This document shows, piece by piece, positions 50,962 to 58,917 of a stretch of DNA of 64,000 nucleotides. The notes beneath the pieces are model-generated. The model was not told where the DNA came from, searched no databases, and worked only from the letters and a program-made list of their open reading frames with translations. The position numbers and the translations under genes were made by a program. Every line of letters begins with the position of its first letter. Positions within the stretch are counted from its first letter, which is position 1. This DNA comes from Nitrospirillum amazonense. GTDB taxonomy: Bacteria > Pseudomonadota > Alphaproteobacteria > Azospirillales > Azospirillaceae. The DNA lies in NCBI RefSeq assembly GCF_007828045.1, contig NZ_VITN01000004.1:62001-126000 (forward strand), written 5' to 3'.

Positions 50962-51710
50962 AGCGGGGAGCCGGTTGTGGGGGACATGGCCTGGATGTCT
51001 TCTTCGACGATGGCGAGGATGCCGAGGGTCTTCATCCGCGCCGCCTCGGTATCGCCGGCGCGGATGGCGTCGAACAATTCCCGGTGCAGGGCGAAGGATC
51101 GGCGGGCGAAGTCCGGGCGGTCGAAGGGCTTTTCGAAGAAATGCTCGAACGTCTCGCGGAACTGCTCCAGCAACTGGCGGAACAGCGGGTTGTGGGTGGC
51201 GTCGTAGATCGCCAGGTGGAACTGTAAATCCTCCGGCCCGGCGGTGCCCTGGTCCAGGTGCACGCGCTCCATGGCCACCAGCTTTTCCTCCAGGACGGCC
51301 AGATCGGCCGGCGTGGCGCGGCGGGCGGCGGCCTCGCTGGCCGCGACCTCCAAGCCCCGGCGGATCTCCAGCGTCTGCAACAGACGGTCGCGCAGCAGCC
51401 CGGCGTCGATGGTCAGCGAGACATGGACGGCGCCGGGCGTGATGGCCCGCAGCAGGTAGGTGCCGCTGCCCTTGCGCGTCTCCACCAGGCCCCGCGCCTG
51501 GAACTGGCGGATGACCTCCCGCACCGTGGACCGGCCCACGGCCAGGCGGGCCATCAGCTCCCGCTCCGTCGGCAGGCGGTCGCCCGGCTGCAAGGCCCCC
51601 TCGGCGATGAAGGCCGCCAGGGCGGCGCTGACCGCCGCGATGCGGTCGGCGCTGGGCAGCGGCTGCAAGGCAGCACTGGCGGGAAGGGGGGATGCGGGCG
51701 GCGGTACCAC
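50958..51710 (-). CDS. GntR-family (FadR subfamily) transcriptional regulator
   Basis: 250 residues from GTG 51710, preceded by GAGG four bases upstream; no ATG gives a better fit. The winged helix (about 28-88) has LQPGDRLPTERELMARLAVGRSTVREVIRQFQARGLVETRKGSGTYL, the GntR signature. The helical FCD ligand domain follows (about 105-240), with DLQFHLAIYDATHNPLFRQLL carrying metal-binding Asp/His residues, the mark of FadR-type members that bind carboxylic acids. It is the first gene of the operon and the likely controller. The promoter and a TGGT-N3-ACxA site lie just upstream. Confidence 0.9.
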   Translation of the reverse strand: MVPPPASPLPASAALQPLPSADRIAAVSAALAAFIAEGALQPGDRLPTERELMARLAVGRSTVREVIRQFQARGLVETRKGSGTYLLRAITPGAVHVSLTIDAGLLRDRLLQTLEIRRGLEVAASEAAARRATPADLAVLEEKLVAMERVHLDQGTAGPEDLQFHLAIYDATHNPLFRQLLEQFRETFEHFFEKPFDRPDFARRSFALHRELFDAIRAGDTEAARMKTLGILAIVEEDIQAMSPTTGSPL

Positions 51711-51777
51711 GGCACCTCGAATGTCCCTGGGGGGGTATGATGGCAGGGCTTCAGCGCTGTCCCGGCGCCACCCCAAA

Positions 51778-51821
51778 TTGGTCTGACATCTGATGATTGG
51801 TCGCGCGGTGTCGGCTGTCAA
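51778..51821 (-). promoter_or_regulatory. Promoter and operator of the GntR-PLP-ABC operon
   Basis: On the minus strand, TTGACA (51821-51816) and AATCAT (51798-51793) are separated by exactly 17 bases, a good sigma-70 promoter. The predicted start, near 51786, overlaps TTGGTCTGACATC (51778-51790 as read on the plus strand), close to the FadR-type pattern TGGT-N3-ACCA. This suggests autorepression. The message would have a leader of about 75 bases before GTG 51710. Confidence 0.6.
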
Positions 51822-51885
51822 GCGGCTCTCGACGCCTGGGCCCCTCAACCCCATATCCTGACAAGCGATCGCAGGAGGCAGCGCC

Positions 51886-52263
51886 ATGACCGAGAAGACG
51901 ATCAAGATTCCGGGGCCCGATCATCCCATCACCATCGAGCGCAATCCCAGGCGGGTGGTCGTGACGCTGGGCGGCAAGGCCATCGCCGATACGCGTGAGG
52001 CGCTCAGCCTGCGGGAGGCGCGCTATCCCGCCGTCCAGTACATCCCGCGCAAGGACGTGGACATGGGGGCGCTGGAGCGTACCGACCATGCCACCCACTG
52101 CCCCTACAAGGGCGACGCTTCCTACTTCAGCATCCCCGCCGGCGGCGCGCGGGCGGTGAACGCGGTCTGGACCTATGAGGCGCCCCACGCCGCCGTCGGG
52201 GCGATCAAGGACCATTTGGCCTTCTATCCCGACCGGGTGGACTCCATCGCCGAGAGCGACTGA
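51886..52263 (+). CDS. DUF427 family protein
   Basis: 125 residues, one DUF427 domain. The pattern KIPGPDHPITIERNPRRVVVTLGGKAIADTREALSLREARYPAVQYIPRKDVDM...THCPYKGDASYFSI is diagnostic, with the conserved Cys in HCPYKGDA. The fold is a small beta barrel of unknown function, often beside metabolic genes. GGAGG precedes ATG 51886 by seven bases. It is convergent with the LysR gene (17 bases apart) and divergent from the GntR operon, so it appears to be a single-gene unit. Confidence 0.93.
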   Translation: MTEKTIKIPGPDHPITIERNPRRVVVTLGGKAIADTREALSLREARYPAVQYIPRKDVDMGALERTDHATHCPYKGDASYFSIPAGGARAVNAVWTYEAPHAAVGAIKDHLAFYPDRVDSIAESD

Positions 52264-52280
52264 GGCAAAGGTGGCCCCGC

Positions 52281-53228
52281 TCAGGGCAGGCGGTTGGCGG
52301 ACAGCTTGTCGCGCAGCTTGGCGGTCAGCCGTTGCGCGAATTCCACGCCGCGCGGATGCTCCTCCCGCAATTGCGGGCGGTGCAGCAGGCGTAGCTGGCG
52401 GCGCACGGTGGGACCGTCCAGGCGGATGCGGCGCAGGCGGTCCTCGGGGAAGCCTAGCGTGTACAGCCAGGGCATCACACCGATTGCCAGGCCGCTCAGC
52501 ACTAGGCCGTAGAGCGAATTGACCTGGTCCACGCGGTAGCGGGTGGACGGCGCCAGATCGTTCTGTTGCAGGGCGGCTGATGTCAGCTCGCCAATGCTGC
52601 CGCCCGCGAAATGCACGATCTCCTGGCCGGCCAGGGCGCGCCACGGCAGGCGGTCGCAGGCGGCCAGGGGATGGTCGGCGCGCGCCACCAGCAGCATTTC
52701 ATCCTCGAACAGGGGCACGCCTTCCAGGTCGTCATCGGGCAGGGCCTGCACCGTCACCACCAGGTCATAGGTGCCGCCGCGCAGGCCCCGGATCAGCTGG
52801 TCGGCGCGCCCGTCATGCAGGTGCGGGACGACCCCCGGCATGTCGCCCGCCAACTCGGCCAGCGAGGCAGCCACCGCCTCCATCGCCGTGGGGATGGCGC
52901 CGATGCGCACCGTGGCGATCTCGCGCCCCGCGACCTCATGCATGTCGCTGAAGGCGTTGGCCGCCGTGGTCAGCAGGCGCTGGGCGTGCGGCAGCAGCGA
53001 GACGCCGGCGTCGGTCAGCGTCACCTTGTGCGTCGTCCGGTCGAACAGGCGCACGCCCAGATGCGCCTCGATCTGGCGGATGCCGGCGCTGATCGCCGGC
53101 TGGGACACCGACATTTCCTCCGCCGCGCGGCAGAAGTTTCCCGTGCGCGCCAGTTCTACGAAGAAGCGGAGCTGGCGCAGCGAGACGGGATTCTTCCAGG
53201 CGGGGGGCGCGTCGATGGTCCGGGACAT
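52281..53228 (-). CDS. LysR-family regulator of the nucleoside operon
   Basis: 315 residues from ATG 53228 (AAAGGG just upstream). The winged helix is FCRAAEEMSVSQPAISAGIRQIEAHLG (about residues 31-58). The effector domain (about 105-300) has TVRIGAIPTAMEAVAASLAEL and GLVLSGLAIGVMPWLYTLG. It belongs to the GbpR/CbbR-like LysR group that often senses sugars or aromatic acids. It is divergent from the TonB receptor that starts the nucleoside operon, with 247 bases between them, so it most likely regulates that operon; the inducer would be a nucleoside or its product. Confidence 0.91.
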   Translation of the reverse strand: MSRTIDAPPAWKNPVSLRQLRFFVELARTGNFCRAAEEMSVSQPAISAGIRQIEAHLGVRLFDRTTHKVTLTDAGVSLLPHAQRLLTTAANAFSDMHEVAGREIATVRIGAIPTAMEAVAASLAELAGDMPGVVPHLHDGRADQLIRGLRGGTYDLVVTVQALPDDDLEGVPLFEDEMLLVARADHPLAACDRLPWRALAGQEIVHFAGGSIGELTSAALQQNDLAPSTRYRVDQVNSLYGLVLSGLAIGVMPWLYTLGFPEDRLRRIRLDGPTVRRQLRLLHRPQLREEHPRGVEFAQRLTAKLRDKLSANRLP

Positions 53229-53251
53229 GGCCCTTTTGTAATAAGACAAAC

Positions 53252-53265
53252 TTATAAAAACATAA
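53252..53265. promoter_or_regulatory. LysR-type dyad in the divergent region
   Basis: TTAT-N6-ATAA (TTATAAAAACATAA) lies 24 bases upstream of the LysR start, in an AT-rich patch of an otherwise GC-rich stretch. It satisfies the T-N11-A rule for LysR sites. The receptor start is at 53476; the rest of the 53229-53475 gap holds no gene. Confidence 0.35.
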
Positions 53266-53475
53266 ATGTAAAAACTTTCCCCTCTGAACCGGGCCGCGTC
53301 ATACTACAGTCATAGTCCAAACGGGGCGGGCCCAAGCAGGGCAAGTAGGGTGGCGGGCAGCCACCGGCCGCCGGGCCGGATTGGACGGGCGACGGGCGGC
53401 AAGCCGCGCGCCACCTCGGGGGAGGAGCCGCCGACCGGGCAAGTGTCGGGCGCGAAAAAATCAGACGGGGGCTCC

Positions 53476-56421
53476 ATGTCAATCAGCAGGAAGGCGCGTG
53501 CGCGCGCCGGGCGTTTCACCGCGACCATCGTCGCCATCACCGCCGGGCCGCTGGCCGTCGGCCAGGCCGCGGCGCAGACCGCGTCCAGCGACACGGCGCT
53601 GACCGAGATCATCGTCACCGGCTCGCGCATCCGCAGCCCCGACGCCACCAGCGTCAGCCCCATCAGCACGGTCAGCGGCGAGGAATTGCAGCAGCGCGGC
53701 GTGACGCGGGTCGAGGACCTGATCAACACCTTGCCGCAGGCCTACGCCGACCAGGGCGCCGGCAACCGCGGCGGCACGGTGGGCGCCAGCGGCACCGCCA
53801 CCATCAACCTGCGCAACCTGGGCAACCAGCGCACCCTGGTGCTGATCGACGGCCGCCGCCTGATGCAGGGCGACCCGGACCGCACCTCCGCACAGGCGCC
53901 GGACATCAACAACGTGCCGGCGGCACTGATCGAGCGCATCGACGTGGTCACGGGCGGCGCCTCCGCCGTCTACGGCTCGGACGCCCTGGCCGGTGTCGTC
54001 AACTTCGTCCTCAAGAAGGACTTCGACGGCGTCCAGGTCGACACCACCAACGGCTTCTACAGCCACACCAACAACAATCCCATCCGCGCCGTCTCGGCGG
54101 CGGCCAAGCAGGCCTATCCCGGCGGCGCCACCTTCGACGGCCCGCAGAACGACGTCTCAATCACCGCCGGCAAGAACTTCGCCGGCGGGCGCGGCAACAT
54201 CACGGGCTTCTTCAGCTATCGCCACGCCGAAGGGGTGGGCACCTCGGACCGCGATTTCTCCATCTGCGGCCTGTCGGCCGGCGCCGGCGGCTATTCCTGC
54301 TCGCTGTCCAGCGCGACCTATCCGGCCCAGTTCCAGCCGCTGAACCTCAAGACGGGCGCCGCGCGCGGCACCTACACGCTGGACGGCGCCACCGGCAACA
54401 CCCTGCGCACCTACAAGACGTCGGACGGCTTCAACAACGGCCCGACCTACGACCTGCAGTCGCCGGACCAGCGCTATAACCTGGACCTGTTCGGCCACTA
54501 TGAATACGCGCCGGGCCACCAGGTCTATGGCGAGTTCATGTTCATGCGGGACGAGGCCGACATCCGCCTGTCACCCACCGCCGTGTTCAGCGTGGCGGAG
54601 AAGGTCAACTGCGACAATCCCTACCTGTCGGCGCAGGAGGTCAGCGTCTTCTGCACCACGGCGGGGCTGACCCCCGCCCAGACCGCCAACGTGGTGGTGT
54701 CGGAACGCGATGTGCAGGCGGGTTCGCGCCACGACTACACCACCCACACCGCCTATCGCGGCGTGCTGGGGGCGAAGGGGGACATCAGCGACGACTGGCA
54801 GTACGACGTCTACGCCCAGTACGGCCGGACCAACTATGACTCGCGGCTGACCGGCGACATCTCGCTGTCCAACTTCGCCAACGCGCTGCAGGCCGTGACC
54901 AATTCCAGCGGCCAGATCGTGTGCAAGACCGGGGCGGCCGGCTGCGTGCCCATCAACATCTTCGCCATCGGCGGCATCACGCCGGGGGCGCTGGGCTATG
55001 TGCAGCAGGACTTCTACCGCACCGGCTTCACCGAGGAAGTGGTGGCCAGCGGCGCCGTCACCGGCCAGCTGTCGGCCCTCACCAGCCCCCTGGCCCATAG
55101 CCCCCTGGGCGTGGCCTTCGGCACCGAATACCGCCGGGAGTCGATCGGCCTGACGCCGGACAGCCACTATTCCTCCAAGGACGTGGCGGGCAATTCGGGC
55201 GGTGAGTTCCCCATCTCCGGCGCCTTCGACGTGAAGGAGCTGTTCGCCGAGCTGACTGCCCCGCTGGTCCAGGACCGGCCCTTCTTCCACAGCCTGTCGC
55301 TGAACGCCGGCGCCCGCTATTCCGACTACAGCACCGCCGGCGACACCACCGCCTATAAGGCCGGTGGCGAGTGGGCGCCAGACACCAATATCCGTTTCCG
55401 CGGCAGCTTCCAGCGCGCGGTGCGCGCGCCCAACCTGGTGGAACTGTACGGGCCGCAGCAGATCACCACCGCCAACCTGACCGATCCCTGCGAAGGCGCC
55501 CACCCCACCGCCAGCCTGGCGGCCTGCCAGGCCTCCGGCGTGACGGCCGCTCAGTACGGCAACATCGCCCCGGCGGCGGGGCAGAAGTCCGGCGCCATGA
55601 TCGGCGGCAACCCGGGCCTGCGGCCGGAAGAGTCCAACACGGTGTCGTTCGGGACCCAGATTACCCCCTCCTTCCTGCCGGGCGTGACGCTTACCGCCGA
55701 TTATTTCGATATCGATGTGAAAAAGCTGATCTCGACCGTGCCGGCCACGATCGAACTCAGCCAGTGCATCGCCACCGGCACCTTCTGCAACCTAGTGGTC
55801 CGCAACCCCACCACCGGCTCGCTGGTCACCAGCGGCTATGTGGTCACCACCTACATCAACGCCGGCTATCTCGACACGTCGGGCGTCGATTTCTCGCTGT
55901 CCGCCAAATATGACGTGGCCGACCTGATCGGCGTGAACGGCCTGGGCCGGGTGGGGCTGAACTTCTCCGGCACCTTCACCGACAAGTATGAGATCCAGGT
56001 GCTGCCCAACACGCCCTCCTACCGGTGCGAGGGCTACTTCGGTGTCACCTGCGGCATGCCCATCCCCAAATGGCGCCACCGCATGGTGGTCGACTGGACC
56101 CTGCCGGATGGCGTGGACCTGATGGCGACCTGGCGCTACATCGGCGGCACCCGCAACGACAAGTCCAGCAGCGCTGTCTACCTGGCGGGCGCCTACCAGC
56201 CCTACGACGCCACGTTGCCCAGCGTCAGCTACCTGGACCTGGGCGTGTCTTTGGCCCTGACCGACGACATCAGCCTGCGGGTGGGCGTCAACAACGTGTT
56301 CGACAAGGACCCGCCCCTGACCGCCAGCACCGGCGGCCAGGTTTCCAATGGCGCTTTCTACAGCGGCATCTACGATGCCCTGGGGCGCTATGTCTTCACG
56401 AACGTCAGCGCGCGGTTCTGA
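53476..56421 (+). CDS. TonB-dependent outer-membrane receptor of the nucleoside operon
   Basis: 981 residues from ATG 53476 (GGGGG five bases upstream). Signal peptide to about residue 36 (GQAAAQ). The TonB box and plug start is LTEIIVTGSRIRSPDATSVSPISTVSGEEL, with INLRNLGNQRTLVLIDGRRL and VVTGGASAVYGSDALAGVVNFVLKKDF marking the plug of the IROMP-like/oligosaccharide subfamily. The barrel ends GRYVFTNVSARF with the terminal Phe. It starts the operon and is followed 17 bases later by the nucleoside hydrolase-like gene, so nucleoside or nucleoside-containing polymer uptake is the inferred job. Confidence 0.93.
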   Translation: MSISRKARARAGRFTATIVAITAGPLAVGQAAAQTASSDTALTEIIVTGSRIRSPDATSVSPISTVSGEELQQRGVTRVEDLINTLPQAYADQGAGNRGGTVGASGTATINLRNLGNQRTLVLIDGRRLMQGDPDRTSAQAPDINNVPAALIERIDVVTGGASAVYGSDALAGVVNFVLKKDFDGVQVDTTNGFYSHTNNNPIRAVSAAAKQAYPGGATFDGPQNDVSITAGKNFAGGRGNITGFFSYRHAEGVGTSDRDFSICGLSAGAGGYSCSLSSATYPAQFQPLNLKTGAARGTYTLDGATGNTLRTYKTSDGFNNGPTYDLQSPDQRYNLDLFGHYEYAPGHQVYGEFMFMRDEADIRLSPTAVFSVAEKVNCDNPYLSAQEVSVFCTTAGLTPAQTANVVVSERDVQAGSRHDYTTHTAYRGVLGAKGDISDDWQYDVYAQYGRTNYDSRLTGDISLSNFANALQAVTNSSGQIVCKTGAAGCVPINIFAIGGITPGALGYVQQDFYRTGFTEEVVASGAVTGQLSALTSPLAHSPLGVAFGTEYRRESIGLTPDSHYSSKDVAGNSGGEFPISGAFDVKELFAELTAPLVQDRPFFHSLSLNAGARYSDYSTAGDTTAYKAGGEWAPDTNIRFRGSFQRAVRAPNLVELYGPQQITTANLTDPCEGAHPTASLAACQASGVTAAQYGNIAPAAGQKSGAMIGGNPGLRPEESNTVSFGTQITPSFLPGVTLTADYFDIDVKKLISTVPATIELSQCIATGTFCNLVVRNPTTGSLVTSGYVVTTYINAGYLDTSGVDFSLSAKYDVADLIGVNGLGRVGLNFSGTFTDKYEIQVLPNTPSYRCEGYFGVTCGMPIPKWRHRMVVDWTLPDGVDLMATWRYIGGTRNDKSSSAVYLAGAYQPYDATLPSVSYLDLGVSLALTDDISLRVGVNNVFDKDPPLTASTGGQVSNGAFYSGIYDALGRYVFTNVSARF

Positions 56422-56438
56422 TGGGCCAAGGGGGAACG

Positions 56439-57545
56439 ATGATGAAGCTCGTTCATGCCGCGCGCGCCGCGGCGCTGGTCCTCTCCCTGGGCGCGGCCTC
56501 TGGGGGCGCGGCCTCTGGCGGCGCGGCGGTTCCCGCCGCCGCGTCCGACAAGACCCTGGTCTATTTCGACAATGATTTTCTGGGCCCGGGGCAGAGCAAC
56601 ATCCAGGCCATGATCCCGCTGCTGCGCGACCCCAAGGTCGAACTGCTGGGGGTGGGCGTCGTCACCGGCGATGCCTGGCTGCAGGAGGAAACGCGGCACC
56701 TGCTGCGTTTCCTGGAGGTCGCCGGCCAGCCGGACGTTCCGGTGGCAAAGGGGGCGGAGATGCCCCTGCTGCGCACCCAGGGCGAGATGCGGGCCTGGGA
56801 ACAGCGCTACGGCGCCATTCCCTGGAAGGGGGCCTGGAACGCGCCGCGCCCCGGCCGGGCCTATCACCCTGACGACCCGGCGCTGGTGCCGCCCCTGCCG
56901 GAAGGCGAGCCGCGGATCGCGGCGGTGCCGGAGGATGCGGCGCACCTGCTGATCAGCCTCGTGCGGGCCCACCCGGGCGAGGTCACCGTCATCACCGCCG
57001 GACCGCTGACCAACATCGCCCTGGCGCTGCGCCTGGCGCCCGACCTGCCGTCCCTGGCCAAGGAGATCGTGGTCGAGGGCGGGGGGCTGGACCTGGCCGT
57101 GGCCCGGGTCACCGGCAACACCGACTACGCCACCGACTTCAACTTCCTGTTCGATCCCGAGGCGGCGCACATCGTGCTGACCGCGCCGTGGAGGAAGATC
57201 ACCGTCATGGGCAACGTCACCGGCAGCGTCAAGGTGACGCCGGAGCTGGTCGGCCAGGTGGCGTCGGCCGGCACGCCGCTGGCCCGCTATTTCCATGACT
57301 ACGCCAAGGTCGGCCAGCCGCTGTGGGATGAGCTGACCACGGCCGTCGCCATCGACCGCTCCCTGGTCACGGAGGAGCTGGTGGCCCGCATGGATATCGA
57401 CTTGCTGCCGGGGCCGGCCTATGGCACGGCGCAGATCTGGAAGGATGAGTTCGCCCCGCACCAGGGGGAGCAGACGGTGCACATCGTGCAGAAGGTGGAC
57501 ACCGCCCGCTTCCTGTCCGTGTTCACGGCCCAGGCGCGGAAATGA
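56439..57545 (+). CDS. Exported nucleoside hydrolase-like protein with altered calcium site
   Basis: 368 residues. A signal peptide (HAARAAALVLSLGAASG) is followed by repeats of G-G-A-A-S. The inosine/uridine-preferring nucleoside hydrolase fold shows in VYFDNDFLGPGQSN (residues 42-54), LLGVGVVTGDAW, ITAGPLTNIALAL, NFLFDPEAAHIVL and LWDELTTAVAID. The canonical N-terminal motif is D-x-D-x4-D-D; here Asp44 and Asp46 remain but Gln52-Ser53-Asn54 replace the Asp pair. It may be a conserved variant or have changed activity. The family hydrolyses N-glycosidic bonds of nucleosides to base and ribose. The stop overlaps the permease start (ATGA). Confidence 0.88.
   Translation: MMKLVHAARAAALVLSLGAASGGAASGGAAVPAAASDKTLVYFDNDFLGPGQSNIQAMIPLLRDPKVELLGVGVVTGDAWLQEETRHLLRFLEVAGQPDVPVAKGAEMPLLRTQGEMRAWEQRYGAIPWKGAWNAPRPGRAYHPDDPALVPPLPEGEPRIAAVPEDAAHLLISLVRAHPGEVTVITAGPLTNIALALRLAPDLPSLAKEIVVEGGGLDLAVARVTGNTDYATDFNFLFDPEAAHIVLTAPWRKITVMGNVTGSVKVTPELVGQVASAGTPLARYFHDYAKVGQPLWDELTTAVAIDRSLVTEELVARMDIDLLPGPAYGTAQIWKDEFAPHQGEQTVHIVQKVDTARFLSVFTAQARK
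56490..56519 (+). repeat. 15-base tandem repeat in the nucleoside hydrolase signal region
   Basis: GGCGCGGCCTCTGGG (56490-56504) and GGCGCGGCCTCTGGC (56505-56519) are in-frame tandem copies, with a partial third from 56520. They encode repeated G-A-A-S-G after the signal peptide core. The unit begins GGCGCGG, as does the 15-base repeat at the gene's end. Confidence 0.75.
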
Positions 57546-57562
57546 GGGGCGCGGAAATGAGG
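57533..57562 (+). repeat. Perfect 15-base tandem repeat at the hydrolase-permease junction
   Basis: GGCGCGGAAATGAGG occurs at 57533-57547 and 57548-57562 with no mismatch. Each copy holds an ATGA, so the stop of the hydrolase (57543-57545) and two possible in-frame starts for the permease (57542, 57557) are duplicated. Confidence 0.9.
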
Positions 57563-58888
57563 GGCCCGGCGATAAAGGCGCTGCTCGACCGCCGCTTCCA
57601 CCTGGGCCAGCGCGGCACCAGCGTGGGGCGGGAAGGCGTCGCCGGGCTTACCGCCTTCATGGCGGCGGCCTACCTGATCGTGGTGATTCCGTCGCTGCTG
57701 GCCAGCGGCGGCATGGATCGCGGGGCGGCCACCACCGCCGCCATCGTCGTCATGGCCGCGGGCAGCCTGTTCATGGGGCTGTACGGCAACCTGCCCTTCA
57801 TCGTGGGGCCGGGCCTGGGCGGCTCGGCCATCCTGGGCATCACCCTGGCCCAGACCGAGCACATTCCCTGGCCGGCGGGCCTGGGCATCGCCCTGCTGTC
57901 GGGTGTCCTGTTCCTGGTGATGACCCTGACCGGGGCGCGCACCCTGGTGATGCGCCTGGTGCCCGCCCCCATCAAGCTGGGCCTGGGGGCGTCGCTGGGC
58001 CTGTTCATCGCGCTGCTGGGCTGCCGCGACGCCGGCATGGTGGCGCTGAACACCAAGAGCGTGGCGCTGTCGCTGGGGGATTTCAGCCAGCCCGGACCCA
58101 TCGTCGCCCTGATCGGCCTGGGTGTCGCCGTGGCCCTGCAGGCGCGCCGGCTGCCCGGCGCCATGCTGGCGGGCATCGTGGCGGCCACGCTGGCGGGCAT
58201 CCCGCTGGGGCTGACGGTGCTGCCGTCCTCCCTCGTGGCCTTGCCCCGGTCCTTCCAGCCCATCTCGTTCCAGGTGGATATCGGCAGCGCCTTTTCGCTG
58301 ACGGCCTTGCCCTATCTGTTCGCCTTCTTCGCGGGGGAGTTCTTTTCCACCCTGGGCACCACGCTGGCCGTGGGCGCCAAGGCGTCGCTGACCGATGAGC
58401 ACGGCAACCTGCCGGGCATCGAGCGGCCCTTCCTGGTGGATTCCGTGATGGCGACGCTGGGCCCGCTGATCGGCATCCCGTCGGGCACGGCCCTGGTGGA
58501 ATCCGCGGCCGGGGTGGAGGCGGGGGGTCGGACCGGCCTGACCTCGACCTCCGCGGCGCTGTGCTTCCTCGCCACCCTGTTGATCACGCCGCTGGTGATG
58601 GCGGTGCCCCGGCAGGCGACGGCGCCGGCGCTGATCCTGACCGGCCTGTCCATGTTCGGCACCATCCGCCACCTGGTGGCCGATGAGATCGGCGACCTGC
58701 TGCCGGCCCTGGTCATGGTGCTGGTGACCCTGGTGGCCAACAATTTCGGCACCGGCATCGCCGCCGGCATCCTGGCCTACGTCCTGGTGCAGATCCTTGC
58801 CGGGCGGGTGGCCCGCGTGCCGGTCGGGCTGCTGATCCTGTCCGTTCCGCTCGGCTATTACTTCTATGTCGCCGCGACCCGGCATTGA
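57542..58888 (+). CDS. AzgA-type purine/guanine-hypoxanthine permease (NCS2 superfamily)
   Basis: 448 residues with 12 or more hydrophobic segments. REGVAGLTAFMAAAYLIVVIPSLL at the N terminus, GNLPFIVGPGLGGSAIL and FFAGEFFSTLGTTLAVGAKASLTDEHGNLPGIERPFLVDSVMATLGPLIGIPSGTALVESAAGVEAGGRTGLTS are AzgA marks. AzgA-type carriers import adenine, guanine or hypoxanthine with protons. Start at ATG 57542 or, within the duplicated motif, 57557. It follows a nucleoside hydrolase-like gene with an ATGA overlap, consistent with import of the base released in the periplasm, and precedes adenosine deaminase by 29 bases. Confidence 0.92.
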   Translation: MRGAEMRGPAIKALLDRRFHLGQRGTSVGREGVAGLTAFMAAAYLIVVIPSLLASGGMDRGAATTAAIVVMAAGSLFMGLYGNLPFIVGPGLGGSAILGITLAQTEHIPWPAGLGIALLSGVLFLVMTLTGARTLVMRLVPAPIKLGLGASLGLFIALLGCRDAGMVALNTKSVALSLGDFSQPGPIVALIGLGVAVALQARRLPGAMLAGIVAATLAGIPLGLTVLPSSLVALPRSFQPISFQVDIGSAFSLTALPYLFAFFAGEFFSTLGTTLAVGAKASLTDEHGNLPGIERPFLVDSVMATLGPLIGIPSGTALVESAAGVEAGGRTGLTSTSAALCFLATLLITPLVMAVPRQATAPALILTGLSMFGTIRHLVADEIGDLLPALVMVLVTLVANNFGTGIAAGILAYVLVQILAGRVARVPVGLLILSVPLGYYFYVAATRH

Positions 58889-58917
58889 GCCGCCGCAGCG
58901 CTTATCATGGGCCTTTC

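Noticed and set aside
53350-53475. Longer N terminus for the second TonB receptor
   Set aside because: The extra 42 residues have no signal-peptide character; the signal peptide starts at ATG 53476 after a GGGGG ribosome site.
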